Below, piece by piece: positions 1-9,424 of a stretch of DNA of 64,000 bases. The notes beneath the pieces were generated by a model. That model ran no database searches. It was not told where the DNA came from and saw only the letters and a program-made list of their open reading frames with translations. This DNA is from Algoriphagus resistens. Lineage in GTDB: Bacteria; Bacteroidota; Bacteroidia; Cytophagales; Cyclobacteriaceae. The number at the start of each line of letters is the position of its first letter. The first letter of the stretch is position 1. The DNA lies in contig NZ_LMXN01000002.1 in NCBI RefSeq assembly GCF_001442615.1, forward strand, positions 186,001 to 250,000. Reading direction: 5' to 3'. Position numbers and translations under genes: made by a program.

Positions 1-110
1 ACCATTCAGCCGAGGGTTCAATTATGAGTCTTCTTAACCAATGATTTTCTATCGCTCTATTTTTGATTGTACTGGAAAATGTGTGGATCACTTCAAAATA
101 TGCAATTCTC

Positions 111-146
111 AGAGCTCAAGCAATTTGGAAAAACTGAGCTCTTTTA
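111..146 (+). terminator. possible weak terminator hairpin
   Basis: An 8-bp perfect inverted repeat (AGAGCTCA at 111-118, TGAGCTCT at 135-142) encloses a 16-nt loop and is followed on the plus strand by TTTTATTTA. It could end a plus-strand transcript entering from outside the window. The long loop makes it a weak candidate. The rest of the first 235 bases holds no gene I can support. Confidence 0.3.
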
Positions 147-235
147 TTTACAAAGGTAACTCATTCATATTGAAAATCTTACGATCTAAGTTCATATCAA
201 CACAGGTGAAAGATGGTACTTCCGGTTTTTCCAAT

Positions 236-1540
236 TTAGAACCTAGTTCTCTGTTCTGCCCTGTAAAAAACATCCTGCAAAGCTTTTCGGATATCCAAAC
301 TATACAATTTTTGGTGGTCTCTAGATGGATAAACCCGGTTGGATAGAAATATAAAAGTGAGCTTTTTTTCGGGATCGGCCCACACAAAAGTTCCCGTAAA
401 ACCAGAGTGACCAAAACTTGTGGGACTTGCCAAAGGAGAAGGATAAGCTTCCGTCAAGGGCAGCTCGGCATTGTTGAAGTAAGGTTTGTCAAAACCCAGC
501 CCGCGGCGGTTATCGTTTTCGCGAAATTGCACGGCAGTAAACTCTTTCACGGTTTCGGCTGAAATGAGCTGTTGGCCATCCACCTTGCCATAATTTTGAT
601 AAAAGAACATCAATTTGGCCATGTCATCGGCCGTACCGAACAAACCTGCATTACCCGAAACACCTCCTTTAAGCGCTGCGTTTTCGTCGTGTACCCATCC
701 TTTTACCAAGGATTTTCTAAATAGCGAATCCACTTCGGATGGAACAATGTTGTTGACATAATTTTTCCCCTTAGGTAAATATCCCAAGGTATTAGCCCCA
801 ATTGGCTGGTAGAAATTCTCGGCCAAATAGGTTTGATAGTCGGTTTGGGTGAGTTGCTCGATCAAACTAGGAAAAATCAAAAAAGTGAGTCCCGAATATA
901 GGTACTTCTTTTCATCCGAGACTTCGGACCGGTTAATGATCCGATTCATTTTCCGTTCAAAACGATTATTGATATAAAGCCCATCGTATACTTGCCCTTG
1001 AAATCGTTTATCGGATGAATGATGCACAAATCTTCTTTTGATCTTGCCATTTTTCCGAACCACCTTTTCCAAAAATACAATGTATGGAACCAACCCAGCT
1101 TGATGTGCCAAAATCTCCCGGAGCGTTAGATCCTTTTTGTCTTTTCGGTTTCTCCAAGGTTTCCAATAGGTGCTGAAAGGTTTGTCCAGATCAAGCTTTC
1201 CCTGGTCCACCAATTTCATTAAGGCAGGTAAAGGCCCAGCAATTTTGGTCACGGAAGCCAAATCGTATAAGTCGTTCAATGCGACGGGTTGAATTTTGTC
1301 GTAGGTATGGTAACCGTAGGCTTTGTGAAAAATAACCGTATCGTTCTTTGCTACCAAAAGCTGTGCTCCTGGAAAAGCCAAACTGTCGATGCCCATTTCC
1401 ATAAGAGAATCCACTTTTTGGTTGATGAAATCTTCATCAAATCCTAATGTAGAGGGCTTGGCATGGATCAGTTCCCGTTGGGCAAATCCAAGTTGCATCA
1501 CTGAAGTAAGTAAGAAAAACGAAAACGCTAATTTTTTCAT
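236..1540 (-). CDS. serine hydrolase, class C beta-lactamase/penicillin-binding fold
   Basis: A periplasmic serine hydrolase of the beta-lactamase (class C)/DD-peptidase family. A Sec signal peptide covers about residues 1-20 (MKKLAFSFF..., ending GFA-Q). The nucleophile motif SxxK is S96-V-T-K99. A YSG triad follows in the middle of the protein where class C enzymes have YxN, and HSGFTG near the C-terminus takes the place of the KTG box; this substitution is usual in the esterase and peptidase members of the fold. At 434 residues it is a full-length single-domain protein. True beta-lactam resistance is unlikely; family members act on peptides, esters or cell-wall fragments, and the substrate here is unknown. 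It is followed on the same strand only by non-coding sequence, so it is probably monocistronic. Confidence 0.88.
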   Translation of the reverse strand: MKKLAFSFFLLTSVMQLGFAQRELIHAKPSTLGFDEDFINQKVDSLMEMGIDSLAFPGAQLLVAKNDTVIFHKAYGYHTYDKIQPVALNDLYDLASVTKIAGPLPALMKLVDQGKLDLDKPFSTYWKPWRNRKDKKDLTLREILAHQAGLVPYIVFLEKVVRKNGKIKRRFVHHSSDKRFQGQVYDGLYINNRFERKMNRIINRSEVSDEKKYLYSGLTFLIFPSLIEQLTQTDYQTYLAENFYQPIGANTLGYLPKGKNYVNNIVPSEVDSLFRKSLVKGWVHDENAALKGGVSGNAGLFGTADDMAKLMFFYQNYGKVDGQQLISAETVKEFTAVQFRENDNRRGLGFDKPYFNNAELPLTEAYPSPLASPTSFGHSGFTGTFVWADPEKKLTFIFLSNRVYPSRDHQKLYSLDIRKALQDVFYRAEQRTRF

Positions 1541-2018
1541 GATGGAAAAACTTTATTCCTAAATATGCAAAAATCTTTCGCAAAATAATTAGCTATAGTA
1601 TTAGCGGTTTCCTTGCTTGATATGTTACCTATTGCGTCAAGAAAGCGGTAATTTTGAATTGGGATCTGATTATGCAAACAAAATAGCATCCATTTTTGTA
1701 GCCGCCGTTCGTGTCAGCACGAATGGCAATTAACTCGTAAGCCCCGCCCCTATTCCATGTGGCTATTTAAAATATAATTTGTCTGTTCCCCTCCTTCTGC
1801 AGGATATCTCGTTTCCAGAAGATGGCTTCGGGCGGCAGGGGAATTGTGTGGTGATTATATAACATGGCTACAAATCTGTCGCTCCTCTGGAGCTGATAAG
1901 TTGGTATTCGATTGATAAATCTTTAATAAGCTTTTATTGACAGTCTGGAAACTTACAACAATCTAAGTCCCGTCTGCTCTATAGTTTGTAACCAGAAAAC
2001 ATTCGAGGTTTTCCTTCG
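1541..2018. other. 478-bp intergenic spacer with a REP-like hairpin
   Basis: No coding sequence is supported here. The spacer lies upstream of the serine hydrolase and downstream of the SRPBCC gene, both on the minus strand. It contains a compact stem-loop at 1704-1727 (10-bp stem with one G-T pair, loop TCAG) and a looser inverted repeat, TTCCCCT at 1786-1792 against AGGGGAA at 1837-1843. Neither is followed by a T-run, so neither looks like a terminator. Confidence 0.5.
1704..1727. repeat. REP-like stem-loop
   Basis: GCCGTTCGTG (1704-1713) pairs with CACGAATGGC (1718-1727) around the tetraloop TCAG, giving 10 pairs including one G-T wobble. It is GC-rich against an AT-rich background and has no T-run on either side. 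Small GC-rich hairpins of this sort are often dispersed REP-like elements; only one copy is visible here, so this is an inference. Confidence 0.35.
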
Positions 2019-2456
2019 TCATGTTTGGGCTAAAGCATCTCCTAATCTTTCCTGAACATACTGTGTCCAGGCCTGCGCGCAAGAATCATAACATTCAAAT
2101 TCTGGAACTAGCCCTAGGTGCGTGAACACGATTTTGGTTTTATCCAGCTCCTGAGAAATCTCAAAAGCGATCTTTGTTCCGTTCCATTCCTCTGTCTTAT
2201 TTACAAAACTAAGATTGGCTTCTGTCACCAGCCAGACCACCTTTCTATTCTGCACCAGTTCCACCATTTTTTGTTTAGTATAATGTGCTCCCCCACCAGC
2301 TAGAAAGCTAAATTCGTCGCCCACTTTTTCTGAATTTCCTTCAAATGATTCATCATATAAACCCGACCACCATGCCCGAACATTTAAAAGAGTCTTAAAG
2401 ACATCTGCCGCAGATTGCTTCACCACAATCGCGGTAGTAAAACTCTGATTTTCCAT
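2019..2456 (-). CDS. SRPBCC (START-like/AHSA1) domain protein
   Basis: A 145-residue single-domain protein of the SRPBCC superfamily, a small-molecule binding helix-grip fold. It opens with MENQSFTTAIVV, has the family's early RAWWSG segment and a central KVVWLV strand, and ends in the long C-terminal helix after AQAWTQYV. No signal peptide is present, so it should be cytoplasmic. It is clearly paralogous to the N-terminal half of the double-domain protein at 20375-21292 (shared MENQ.FTT start, VR.WWS, KVVWLV, GLVP.(F/Y)EC, AWT.Y.Q). Family members bind hydrophobic ligands or assist Hsp90-type partners; the ligand here cannot be read from sequence. Confidence 0.85.
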   Translation of the reverse strand: MENQSFTTAIVVKQSAADVFKTLLNVRAWWSGLYDESFEGNSEKVGDEFSFLAGGGAHYTKQKMVELVQNRKVVWLVTEANLSFVNKTEEWNGTKIAFEISQELDKTKIVFTHLGLVPEFECYDSCAQAWTQYVQERLGDALAQT

Positions 2457-3015
2457 ACTATTATTTGTTTTTTTTTGAAAGTATAAGTAGCCTTAAACGA
2501 AATCCTATTCTTTGGAACAACCGCTAAAATCACGTGATAAAGGTAGTTGCTGTTCAGGACGTTGAAGGGCCATAAACCAGACAATATGAAGGGCTATTTT
2601 AGACATTTAGATGATTACCCGCAACGGTGCCAGTAGCTCTATTTCCTTTGTTTTACTGGCTGGAAGACGGAAGACCGATGACCGAAGTGGCCTTGGCGCT
2701 AGTGTTTCCCGAATCCTGAAATGCTTTTATCGATTAACTGGAATAAGCACAGATTACATATTAGGTATTTAAGATGATTAAAAAAATGCAAGTGTAGCTT
2801 GTCTAGCTACTTAAGCGCTCGAAATAAAATACTCGACATCTGCCACACAGCCACAAACATCGGTCACGCAGTGCCCCGACCAAATAATAGAAAGTATTAG
2901 TAGTCTGATTTCCTTAATTTCCAGTACTTTAAGTAGTCAAGTTCTTCGTGAGACTTAGGAGGATGAAGTATTGATTCCTGCTTCAGTTAAACTATTTTAT
3001 TGTGTGTTTACTTCT
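2457..3015. other. 559-bp divergent spacer containing a dispersed repeat copy
   Basis: This spacer separates the minus-strand SRPBCC gene from the plus-strand dehydrogenase and must carry both promoters. It contains one copy (2619-2690) of a degenerate repeat also present at 44984-45048. A strong Shine-Dalgarno-like AGGAGG lies at 2957-2962, eight bases before a TTG at 2971 that is in frame with the dehydrogenase. No further gene is supported. Confidence 0.5.
2619..2690. repeat. dispersed intergenic repeat, copy 1
   Basis: This stretch matches 44984-45048 in the same orientation across most of its length. Shared blocks in order are CCGCAA, AGCT, a CTTTG.TTTA block, and GACCGA.GA.CGAAGTG. The copies differ by substitutions and small indels, as in an old non-coding dispersed element. 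No transposase is linked to either copy. Confidence 0.55.
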
Positions 3016-5943
3016 ATGCGTTTCTACTACCTCGTTTTAATTTTCCTGCTCAGCAGTGTTTTATTTTCTTGCAAGAAAGATATCGAGACTCTTGACGGCT
3101 TTGAAATTGCCCCAGGTTTTGAATTATCCAGGGTTGCGATGGAGCCATTGATCAAAGATCCGGTTGATCTTGAATTTGATGAACTAGGTAATGCCCTAGT
3201 TCTAGAGATGCCTGGATATCCCTTTGAAGATCAGGAAAGTAGAATCATACTGCTAAAGGACACTGATCAGGATGGGATATATGATTATTCACAAGTGTTT
3301 GTCGAAAATCTGAAATTGGCAAGCTCATTTTTACCCTATAAAAAAGGGGTACTGGTCGCTGCTCCCCCCTACCTTTTATTTGTCAGGGATGAGGACCAGA
3401 ACTATTTCCCTAATCAGATAGATACTCTGATGGGAGGATTCTCTACAGGAAATCTCCAACACAATTACAATGGCCTGACTTATGGTCTGGATGGGTGGAT
3501 TTATGCTGCCAACGGAGGAAATGACGGAGCTCCATATTGGTGGGGGGATACTACGGGTCAAATGGATCTTCGAGGACAGGATTTCCGGTTTAATCTGGAA
3601 ACCAAAGCATTGGAACGCTTAGGAGAATCATCTGGTGGCTATGGTCTGGGGGTCGACGAATGGGGGCACATTTTTGAGACCCATAATTTGACTCACATTT
3701 CCCATTTGGTCATTCCGGATCGTTATGTCAATGGAAATCAACTGTATCAGGAACACCTTTTGGAAAACATTTCAGATCATGATGACAATGGTTTGGCAAG
3801 GATTTACCCTATTGGAGAACAGGAGTCACGCGTAAATCATCCTGAGCAATCTGGCTACTTTTCTGGTTCCTGTGGAATCACCCATTACGGCGGAGGTGCT
3901 TTTGGTAAAGAATATGACCATACTATTTGGGTAGCTGATGTCGTCTTAAATTTAATCCATGTAGATCATATCACAGGTAATGGGGCCTCATTCAAAGCCT
4001 CCAGAGATGAAGAGAAAAGCGAATTTTTAGCAAGTAATGACCGTTCTTTTCGACCTGTTAATATGTCTGTAGGACCAAATGGAGACATGTTTGTGGTAGA
4101 TATGTATAGAAAGGTAATAGAACATCCTGAATGGATTCCTGATGCTATAGAAAAGACCTTGGACCTGGAAGCAGGAAAAGATCAGGGAAGGATTTATAGG
4201 ATTAAGAAAACGGGGACTACAGGGAATTTCCAGCTCTCCCATTTTCAGGGGCAGGCCCGATTGATTGAAAACCTTTCACATACCAACCAATGGGTACGCA
4301 TGACAGCCCACCGGTTGTTGATGGACCAACAACTTGATGCCAATACTTTAAAAAGTTTAAAAGGTTTACTTTCTACTGCCAGCGGAATGGGGAAGCTTCA
4401 CGCCCTTTGGTTATTGGATAACAAGGGCGAATTAATGGATACTGAAGTAATTCGGGCGCTACGGGATCCCTCCTTTCCGATCCGGGAAACTGCTTTAAAA
4501 CTTGCAGAAGGCCGTCTTCAAAGCAATGACAAGCTATTGGAAATCTGCCTTGCACTGCTCCAGGACCCCAACCTGCGGGTTACCATGCAGGCTGCTTTAT
4601 CACTATCCACCCTTCCACAGGAGTCTTTTAAGGTACATCAACAACAAATACTCAACAGGCTCAAAGAATCAGCGAAAGGCACTGTTGATTCATGGACATT
4701 GACCGCAATAGTTTTGGCCAGCCAAGATGCTGCCGGTATTTTATTGACTGAAATTCTTAACAGCACACAAGTAAAAGATTTTCCCACCCAATTTCTGGCT
4801 TCCCTGTCACAGATCGCCGGAAAACAATCAGACGTAAACCAGCTGATGGAGGCGATTGCAAAATCCATCATTCCATTATCAGACAAACAACTCTTGATTC
4901 GTGGATTGACTAATCAACTGACAAAAAGTAGCCCTGGCCTTATAAATTCAATCCAAACGCTGGAGCAAACTGGATATCCCGGATTAATTTCTGAGCTGGC
5001 TATTCTGAGATATAAACTGAAACTTCCTCCTTCTGCCCAGTTTCTCCAATATAGCCGTCAGGCTATCGACAAGGTCATGGATGATAGCCTTTCCGATAGC
5101 ATCCGCCTTCAACAAATGGACTTGCTTGTCCTGCTCCCCTTTCACGAAAAATCGAATGCGCTGTTTTTCTGTCTTGGCCAATCAGAACCTCTAAAAATCC
5201 AGGAAAAGGCATTGCAACAACTCGCTACCATTAATGACCCAAGTATTGGTGTTCAGGTAGTTGGGATATGGAGTGAATTGAGTCCTCAGACCCGCCGCTA
5301 TGCCAGTGACCTGTTATTGTTTAATGAGACCCATCACGATGCATTGCTTACTGGCTTAGAGGATGGAAGAATCAATATAGGCGAAATGAATTTTGATTTG
5401 GAGCGTAGACGGCAGCTACTTTGGTGGACGGATAATTCAGAAACGAAGAGAAGAGCGGAAAACCTTTTTAGCGATTCAGGGGTCAGCAACCGCCAGAATG
5501 TCATAGAGCAGATGAAGCCAGCCCTGGGATTATCAGGCTCTGTGGCTTCCGGAAAGGTGATTTTTGAACAAGTTTGCGCCTCCTGCCATCGCTATGGTTC
5601 TCTGGGAAATGAGGTGGGACCAACTTTAACTGAAATTGGCCGGAAGAGCAAGGAAACCCTGATGCATGATATCTTAGATCCCAATGCTGCTGCGGACCCT
5701 CAATACATCAATCATCGGTTGGAAACCAAAGAAGGTATTATCCATATAGGAATCATAGCACAGGAAACGGATCAGGAAATTTCGATTAAAAAAATGGGGG
5801 GCGAAAATGTGAAGATTCCAAAATCAGAGGTTAAATCCTTTCGTTCACTTGGCACTTCTCTTATGATGGAAGGCTTAGAAAATAGCATGGACGTTCAGAA
5901 AATGGCTGATCTGTTAGAATTTTTACAGAAGGGTAATCTCTGA
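3016..5943 (+). CDS. PVC-type membrane-bound dehydrogenase with HEAT repeats and cytochrome c domain
   Basis: A 975-residue lipoprotein-type oxidoreductase. The chosen ATG at 3016 gives a compact signal peptide ending in the lipobox LFSC; an in-frame TTG at 2971 behind AGGAGG would add 15 residues. Domains in order: a sugar-dehydrogenase-like beta-propeller (about residues 30-390, with Asp/Gly-rich blade turns such as DQDGIYDYS), an alpha-helical HEAT-like middle (about 400-820), and a C-terminal c-type heme domain with C854-A-S-C857-H858. This architecture matches the large membrane-bound dehydrogenases common in Planctomycetes, Verrucomicrobia and Bacteroidota (the PVC-type heme-binding domain family). 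It probably oxidises a sugar-like or alcohol substrate outside the inner membrane and passes electrons to its own heme; the substrate is unknown. No partner gene is adjacent. Confidence 0.88.
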   Translation: MRFYYLVLIFLLSSVLFSCKKDIETLDGFEIAPGFELSRVAMEPLIKDPVDLEFDELGNALVLEMPGYPFEDQESRIILLKDTDQDGIYDYSQVFVENLKLASSFLPYKKGVLVAAPPYLLFVRDEDQNYFPNQIDTLMGGFSTGNLQHNYNGLTYGLDGWIYAANGGNDGAPYWWGDTTGQMDLRGQDFRFNLETKALERLGESSGGYGLGVDEWGHIFETHNLTHISHLVIPDRYVNGNQLYQEHLLENISDHDDNGLARIYPIGEQESRVNHPEQSGYFSGSCGITHYGGGAFGKEYDHTIWVADVVLNLIHVDHITGNGASFKASRDEEKSEFLASNDRSFRPVNMSVGPNGDMFVVDMYRKVIEHPEWIPDAIEKTLDLEAGKDQGRIYRIKKTGTTGNFQLSHFQGQARLIENLSHTNQWVRMTAHRLLMDQQLDANTLKSLKGLLSTASGMGKLHALWLLDNKGELMDTEVIRALRDPSFPIRETALKLAEGRLQSNDKLLEICLALLQDPNLRVTMQAALSLSTLPQESFKVHQQQILNRLKESAKGTVDSWTLTAIVLASQDAAGILLTEILNSTQVKDFPTQFLASLSQIAGKQSDVNQLMEAIAKSIIPLSDKQLLIRGLTNQLTKSSPGLINSIQTLEQTGYPGLISELAILRYKLKLPPSAQFLQYSRQAIDKVMDDSLSDSIRLQQMDLLVLLPFHEKSNALFFCLGQSEPLKIQEKALQQLATINDPSIGVQVVGIWSELSPQTRRYASDLLLFNETHHDALLTGLEDGRINIGEMNFDLERRRQLLWWTDNSETKRRAENLFSDSGVSNRQNVIEQMKPALGLSGSVASGKVIFEQVCASCHRYGSLGNEVGPTLTEIGRKSKETLMHDILDPNAAADPQYINHRLETKEGIIHIGIIAQETDQEISIKKMGGENVKIPKSEVKSFRSLGTSLMMEGLENSMDVQKMADLLEFLQKGNL

Positions 5944-6035
5944 TATGAAATTGGGTATGACGCAAGCGATGCACGCAGGAATGATTATCCATTAGAGGAG
6001 ATTCCATGTAACCCCTAAAAAGAAATAATAAACAA

Positions 6036-6404
6036 ATGAAAAAGCTAAGCACACTAGTTATAATGATTGTTTTATTCACCTTTTCTTGTCAAATACCGGA
6101 TAAAATAACTTTGGTGGGGAAAACGATTGAATATCACTATGGAGAGAGTAAATACCATGTAAGATTTGACTCTGATTCAACCTTGAACTGGATGGCGGTG
6201 GCAGGAGATGAAATTGGAGCCCATGAAGATGAGATTTATTTTTCAGAATGGGTTGGCGATCATCTTTTATTTATCACCTGGGGGGAAGCAAATGGAATTG
6301 GTGTGAGTCAAATTCTTGATTTTGAAAAAGGTAAAGTCTATAATCACTTGCTTCAGGGTCGTAAAGTTAGTGCGGGTCAGGGAGAAATCCAGTTTGTGAA
6401 ATAA
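6036..6404 (+). CDS. small MoaF-like lipoprotein
   Basis: A 122-residue protein with a lipoprotein signal peptide (lipobox TFSC, Cys about residue 18). The mature part alternates short beta strands (KTIEYHYGESKYHVRF, LLFITWGEANGIGVSQILDF) in a pattern I recognise from MoaF-type lipocalin-like domains, notably the W-G-E...G-x-x-V-S-Q-x-x-D-F stretch. It follows the dehydrogenase on the same strand after a 92-nt gap and converges with the M43 protease gene. The lipocalin-like fold suggests binding of a small hydrophobic molecule, but no ligand is evident. Confidence 0.65.
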   Translation: MKKLSTLVIMIVLFTFSCQIPDKITLVGKTIEYHYGESKYHVRFDSDSTLNWMAVAGDEIGAHEDEIYFSEWVGDHLLFITWGEANGIGVSQILDFEKGKVYNHLLQGRKVSAGQGEIQFVK

Positions 6405-6478
6405 CATGGAATAAATGGGAAACCAGCTGTTTGGAATTTTCAATCCGGAACAGCTTCCTATAGCCATTTTAAGCACAA

Positions 6479-9424
6479 TCATTGGATCAAAACAAAACTT
6501 CCTCTTAGTTCGCCGGTTTGAATAAGATCATTTTGGAGGTAGCTAAATTGGAGCAGGTAGGAATATCCTCCCAACAAAGATTCTACCCCTGATATTCTCC
6601 CATCCCAGCCATCTGATCCTGCATATACCAGCTGTCCCCACCTATTCCAAATCATCAGTTTATAAGTTACTTCGCAGACGAAAATAGGTAGATAAGGCCC
6701 ATGCTGTGGATTGAACCCAGTTGGCATTCTGATCTGGGGAACAGCCTGTTGTATTTCGCTAGTTGCAGTTAAAATACATCCATTGGCATCGGTAATGCTC
6801 ACCTCATATGTGCCGGTTCCAAAGCCCGACAGAAAAGGATTAGTAGATCCGTCTTCCCATAGATAGGTATACGGTTCTCTTCCTCCAGTAACTTCTGCGG
6901 TCACTTCCCCATCCGTATAACCTGGACAGCTCGGGCTTTTGGAGATAAAACTGACTTGTAATGGTTCTGGTCCGGTCATTACTCCGTCAAAAGAAACATT
7001 ACAATCCTTTTCGTCTCGGATCAAAAGGGAAAATTCACCTTCGGAAAGCCCACTTACTGTTAGTGTTCCCCCATCCCAAACGGAAGGGTAATCAAGAACC
7101 TGTAACTCCCCTACTCCTCCGTTTAATTTCAGTATAACCTTCCCGTCATTTGCCGCTGCACAAGTGGGAGATATTAGTATAGGATCCTCTTTGATTTCTA
7201 TTGGTTCAGGATCGATTAGCCCAAATTCCATGAGCTCGAAAGTGCAGTTCGCGGCATCGCTTACCTTCACTGAGTAAGTTCCTGCTGTAAGTCCAGAGGC
7301 TATATTTTCTGTCAAGTTCGGGTCATGTCTCCAGACATAGTTGTAGGTGCCTGAACCTCCTTCGGCAAGAATATGAATGGCTCCATCCGAATTTCCCGGG
7401 CAAGTGGGATTATCCACTTCAGAGGACAAGGTAAAAGGATTGTCGGTTCCAGAATTAAGCAAGTAACTATTAAAATTATTATCATAAGTAAGCTCTGAAT
7501 ATCCTGAAGGAGGAAAAATGGTGTTCGTACTTAGTCTGTCCTTATCTCCGGGAGGGAAAATAAGCGGTAAAGCAACTGTGCCTGTATCATTAAACACCAT
7601 AAATACTTCATGGATGGATCGAATATCTCCTTCTACTTGAGCAGAGAAATCCTCTTTGTCAAATCCATATACAACCATAGGCAATTTCCATACGCCCAGT
7701 AACTGTGCGTTTGCTGATTTGCTGGGATCGCCATCGTAGAATGCCACTGGTGTATTCACATTGACAGTATCATAGCCATAGTTGTAGAGGGTAAATGCTA
7801 CCTGAAAAGAATCTTCATTTAAGCAGGTGACTTGGGAGATTTCAGGACTTCCATCCATGGTAGGATCGTCGACTTTCAGAAGGAATGTATTGCTCACATC
7901 TTCACAATTGCCATTCTTAGCCAGTAGAGAAATCTGATAATCTCCCGGTTCTTTAAAATAATAAGTAAGATCAGTTTCCTCAGAACTAAACGGCGGCAGA
8001 CTTGGATAGCTGGGGTTGAAATTTTGATGTGTGATAGTCCACTCAAAAGAGCTTCCATTATAGGAACGGTTGGTGAACGTGACCGAGTCAGTGAAGAGCG
8101 CATGCGGCTGTTTGGAAGCGATTATGCGTTTGTCAGGATAAAATCTGGAGTCCACCCCGCAAGTAACATGTACATTCCTTGAAAAAGAGACAAAACAAGT
8201 TGGGTCGCTCGCAGCGGAAACCTGTAGTGTAACTCTATACAAACCTTCATTAGCAAAAGAATAATTCAAATCAGGAGATTCAGAAACTTGATTTGCAGGG
8301 TTATCTGAATTAGACCAGTCACCGCTTTGGGCGCTTACAAACCACCTGTATATTGGGTTGGGGAAATTTCCGGAAAGTTGGCTGTCAAAAAACACATTTT
8401 CTCCCGGTTTGGCATATGGGCGATCCATGTAAAATTGTACAACTGCATCATCGTCACAAGGTGTTTCACATAAGATGTGCGATAAACCTTTAGAAAACAG
8501 TGATGGATAATAATTTTCAAGAGTGAAGCGCATTCGATCTGCCTGTCCCTTTGTAAAATCCTGCGGACATGGAGTATAATCCATGAAATTTGTACTCATG
8601 TCAGGCACATCAATAAAGAAATTTCCATTACTGAAATTAGATGAAACATCTGTATCACAGGAATTATCACCACAGGGAACGGATACACTTTTATCCGGAG
8701 GAGTATCGCAAACCATATCTCCATCTACAAGACAGTCGTCGTTTTTACAATCCATACCTTCCCAAGTATGTAGCAGCCCAAAGTAATGTCCGATTTCATG
8801 AGCTAACATATCCGCTCCCAAAGAAGTAACCACCACACCATCAGGAGAAGAATACCCTCCGACCCCTAGTCTTCTCCACCAATTTCTCCCTTCATAGTAG
8901 GCTACCGACTCGCCAGTCACATGCCTTACCAGCCAGACATTTAAGTACCTGGATACGTCCCACTTGACGGAATGATTCATTAGACCTCTATGGTCTAAAT
9001 CCTTATCCGTATCCTGATATTCACTTGGAATGTGATTAACCCCTGTAGTGGCTCCCCCATCAGGAGCTGTATTTACCAGACAGAATTGTATTTCGGTATC
9101 AGCTCCCTGTGGAGTATTGAAACTTCCCCTATTTGCAAATGCATCGTTAAGTTCATTTACAGCATTCTCAAAAATTGCCAATGAAGGCAAATCCGACCTA
9201 ACCACATGAAAAACGATAGGAACGGTCCATACCTCTATTTCGTCACTGCTTATCCTATCATTTTGTCGCACGTTCCATTCTTCATATTCCCTTGCGTGTG
9301 CCAGCCTTTCATTTTTGCTCAGCTCTTGGTGGTTACCACAAGAAAATCCCCCAAAATAAGTCTGCGAAGAACTATTAGGGGCTATTGTGAAAAGTAAGAC
9401 AAGTGTGAGTATAAATTGCTTCAC
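6479..9424 (-). CDS. secreted M43 (pappalysin-like) metalloprotease with PKD, SprB-like repeats and T9SS C-terminal domain
   Basis: A 981-residue extracellular zinc protease. After a Sec signal peptide (cleavage near SSS-Q21) comes the M43 catalytic domain with H209-E-I-G-H213...H219 (HExxHxxGLxH) and a later Met-turn STNFMDYT. Two PKD-like immunoglobulin domains follow (about 340-420 and 440-520), then three SprB-like repeats whose starts carry PxC..x.DG (near 673, 753 and 831). The C-terminus (about 898-981) is a gliding-motility/T9SS sorting domain with PTGFNP, a WNRWGQ-VY strand and a final strand ending FVLIQ. Translation starts at GTG, overlapping the TGA of the upstream TonB-like gene by 4 nt, so the two are probably translationally coupled. 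Export by T9SS and surface attachment are inferred from the C-terminal domain. Confidence 0.93.
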   Translation of the reverse strand: MKQFILTLVLLFTIAPNSSSQTYFGGFSCGNHQELSKNERLAHAREYEEWNVRQNDRISSDEIEVWTVPIVFHVVRSDLPSLAIFENAVNELNDAFANRGSFNTPQGADTEIQFCLVNTAPDGGATTGVNHIPSEYQDTDKDLDHRGLMNHSVKWDVSRYLNVWLVRHVTGESVAYYEGRNWWRRLGVGGYSSPDGVVVTSLGADMLAHEIGHYFGLLHTWEGMDCKNDDCLVDGDMVCDTPPDKSVSVPCGDNSCDTDVSSNFSNGNFFIDVPDMSTNFMDYTPCPQDFTKGQADRMRFTLENYYPSLFSKGLSHILCETPCDDDAVVQFYMDRPYAKPGENVFFDSQLSGNFPNPIYRWFVSAQSGDWSNSDNPANQVSESPDLNYSFANEGLYRVTLQVSAASDPTCFVSFSRNVHVTCGVDSRFYPDKRIIASKQPHALFTDSVTFTNRSYNGSSFEWTITHQNFNPSYPSLPPFSSEETDLTYYFKEPGDYQISLLAKNGNCEDVSNTFLLKVDDPTMDGSPEISQVTCLNEDSFQVAFTLYNYGYDTVNVNTPVAFYDGDPSKSANAQLLGVWKLPMVVYGFDKEDFSAQVEGDIRSIHEVFMVFNDTGTVALPLIFPPGDKDRLSTNTIFPPSGYSELTYDNNFNSYLLNSGTDNPFTLSSEVDNPTCPGNSDGAIHILAEGGSGTYNYVWRHDPNLTENIASGLTAGTYSVKVSDAANCTFELMEFGLIDPEPIEIKEDPILISPTCAAANDGKVILKLNGGVGELQVLDYPSVWDGGTLTVSGLSEGEFSLLIRDEKDCNVSFDGVMTGPEPLQVSFISKSPSCPGYTDGEVTAEVTGGREPYTYLWEDGSTNPFLSGFGTGTYEVSITDANGCILTATSEIQQAVPQIRMPTGFNPQHGPYLPIFVCEVTYKLMIWNRWGQLVYAGSDGWDGRISGVESLLGGYSYLLQFSYLQNDLIQTGELRGSFVLIQ

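Noticed and set aside
41..346. 101-codon plus-strand reading frame
   Set aside because: It runs over the 3' end of the serine hydrolase gene, has no start context and no family character.
236..1540. Beta-lactam resistance gene
   Set aside because: SxxK is present, but the KTG box is replaced by HSG and Y-S-G replaces Y-x-N, which points to an esterase or peptidase of the same fold.
1786..1843. TTCCCCT...AGGGGAA inverted repeat
   Set aside because: Short arms with a 44-nt gap; expected by chance.
6425..6455. Imperfect inverted repeat between the MoaF-like and M43 genes
   Set aside because: Only the outer 7 pairs are perfect, and there is no T-run on either strand; too weak to call a terminator.
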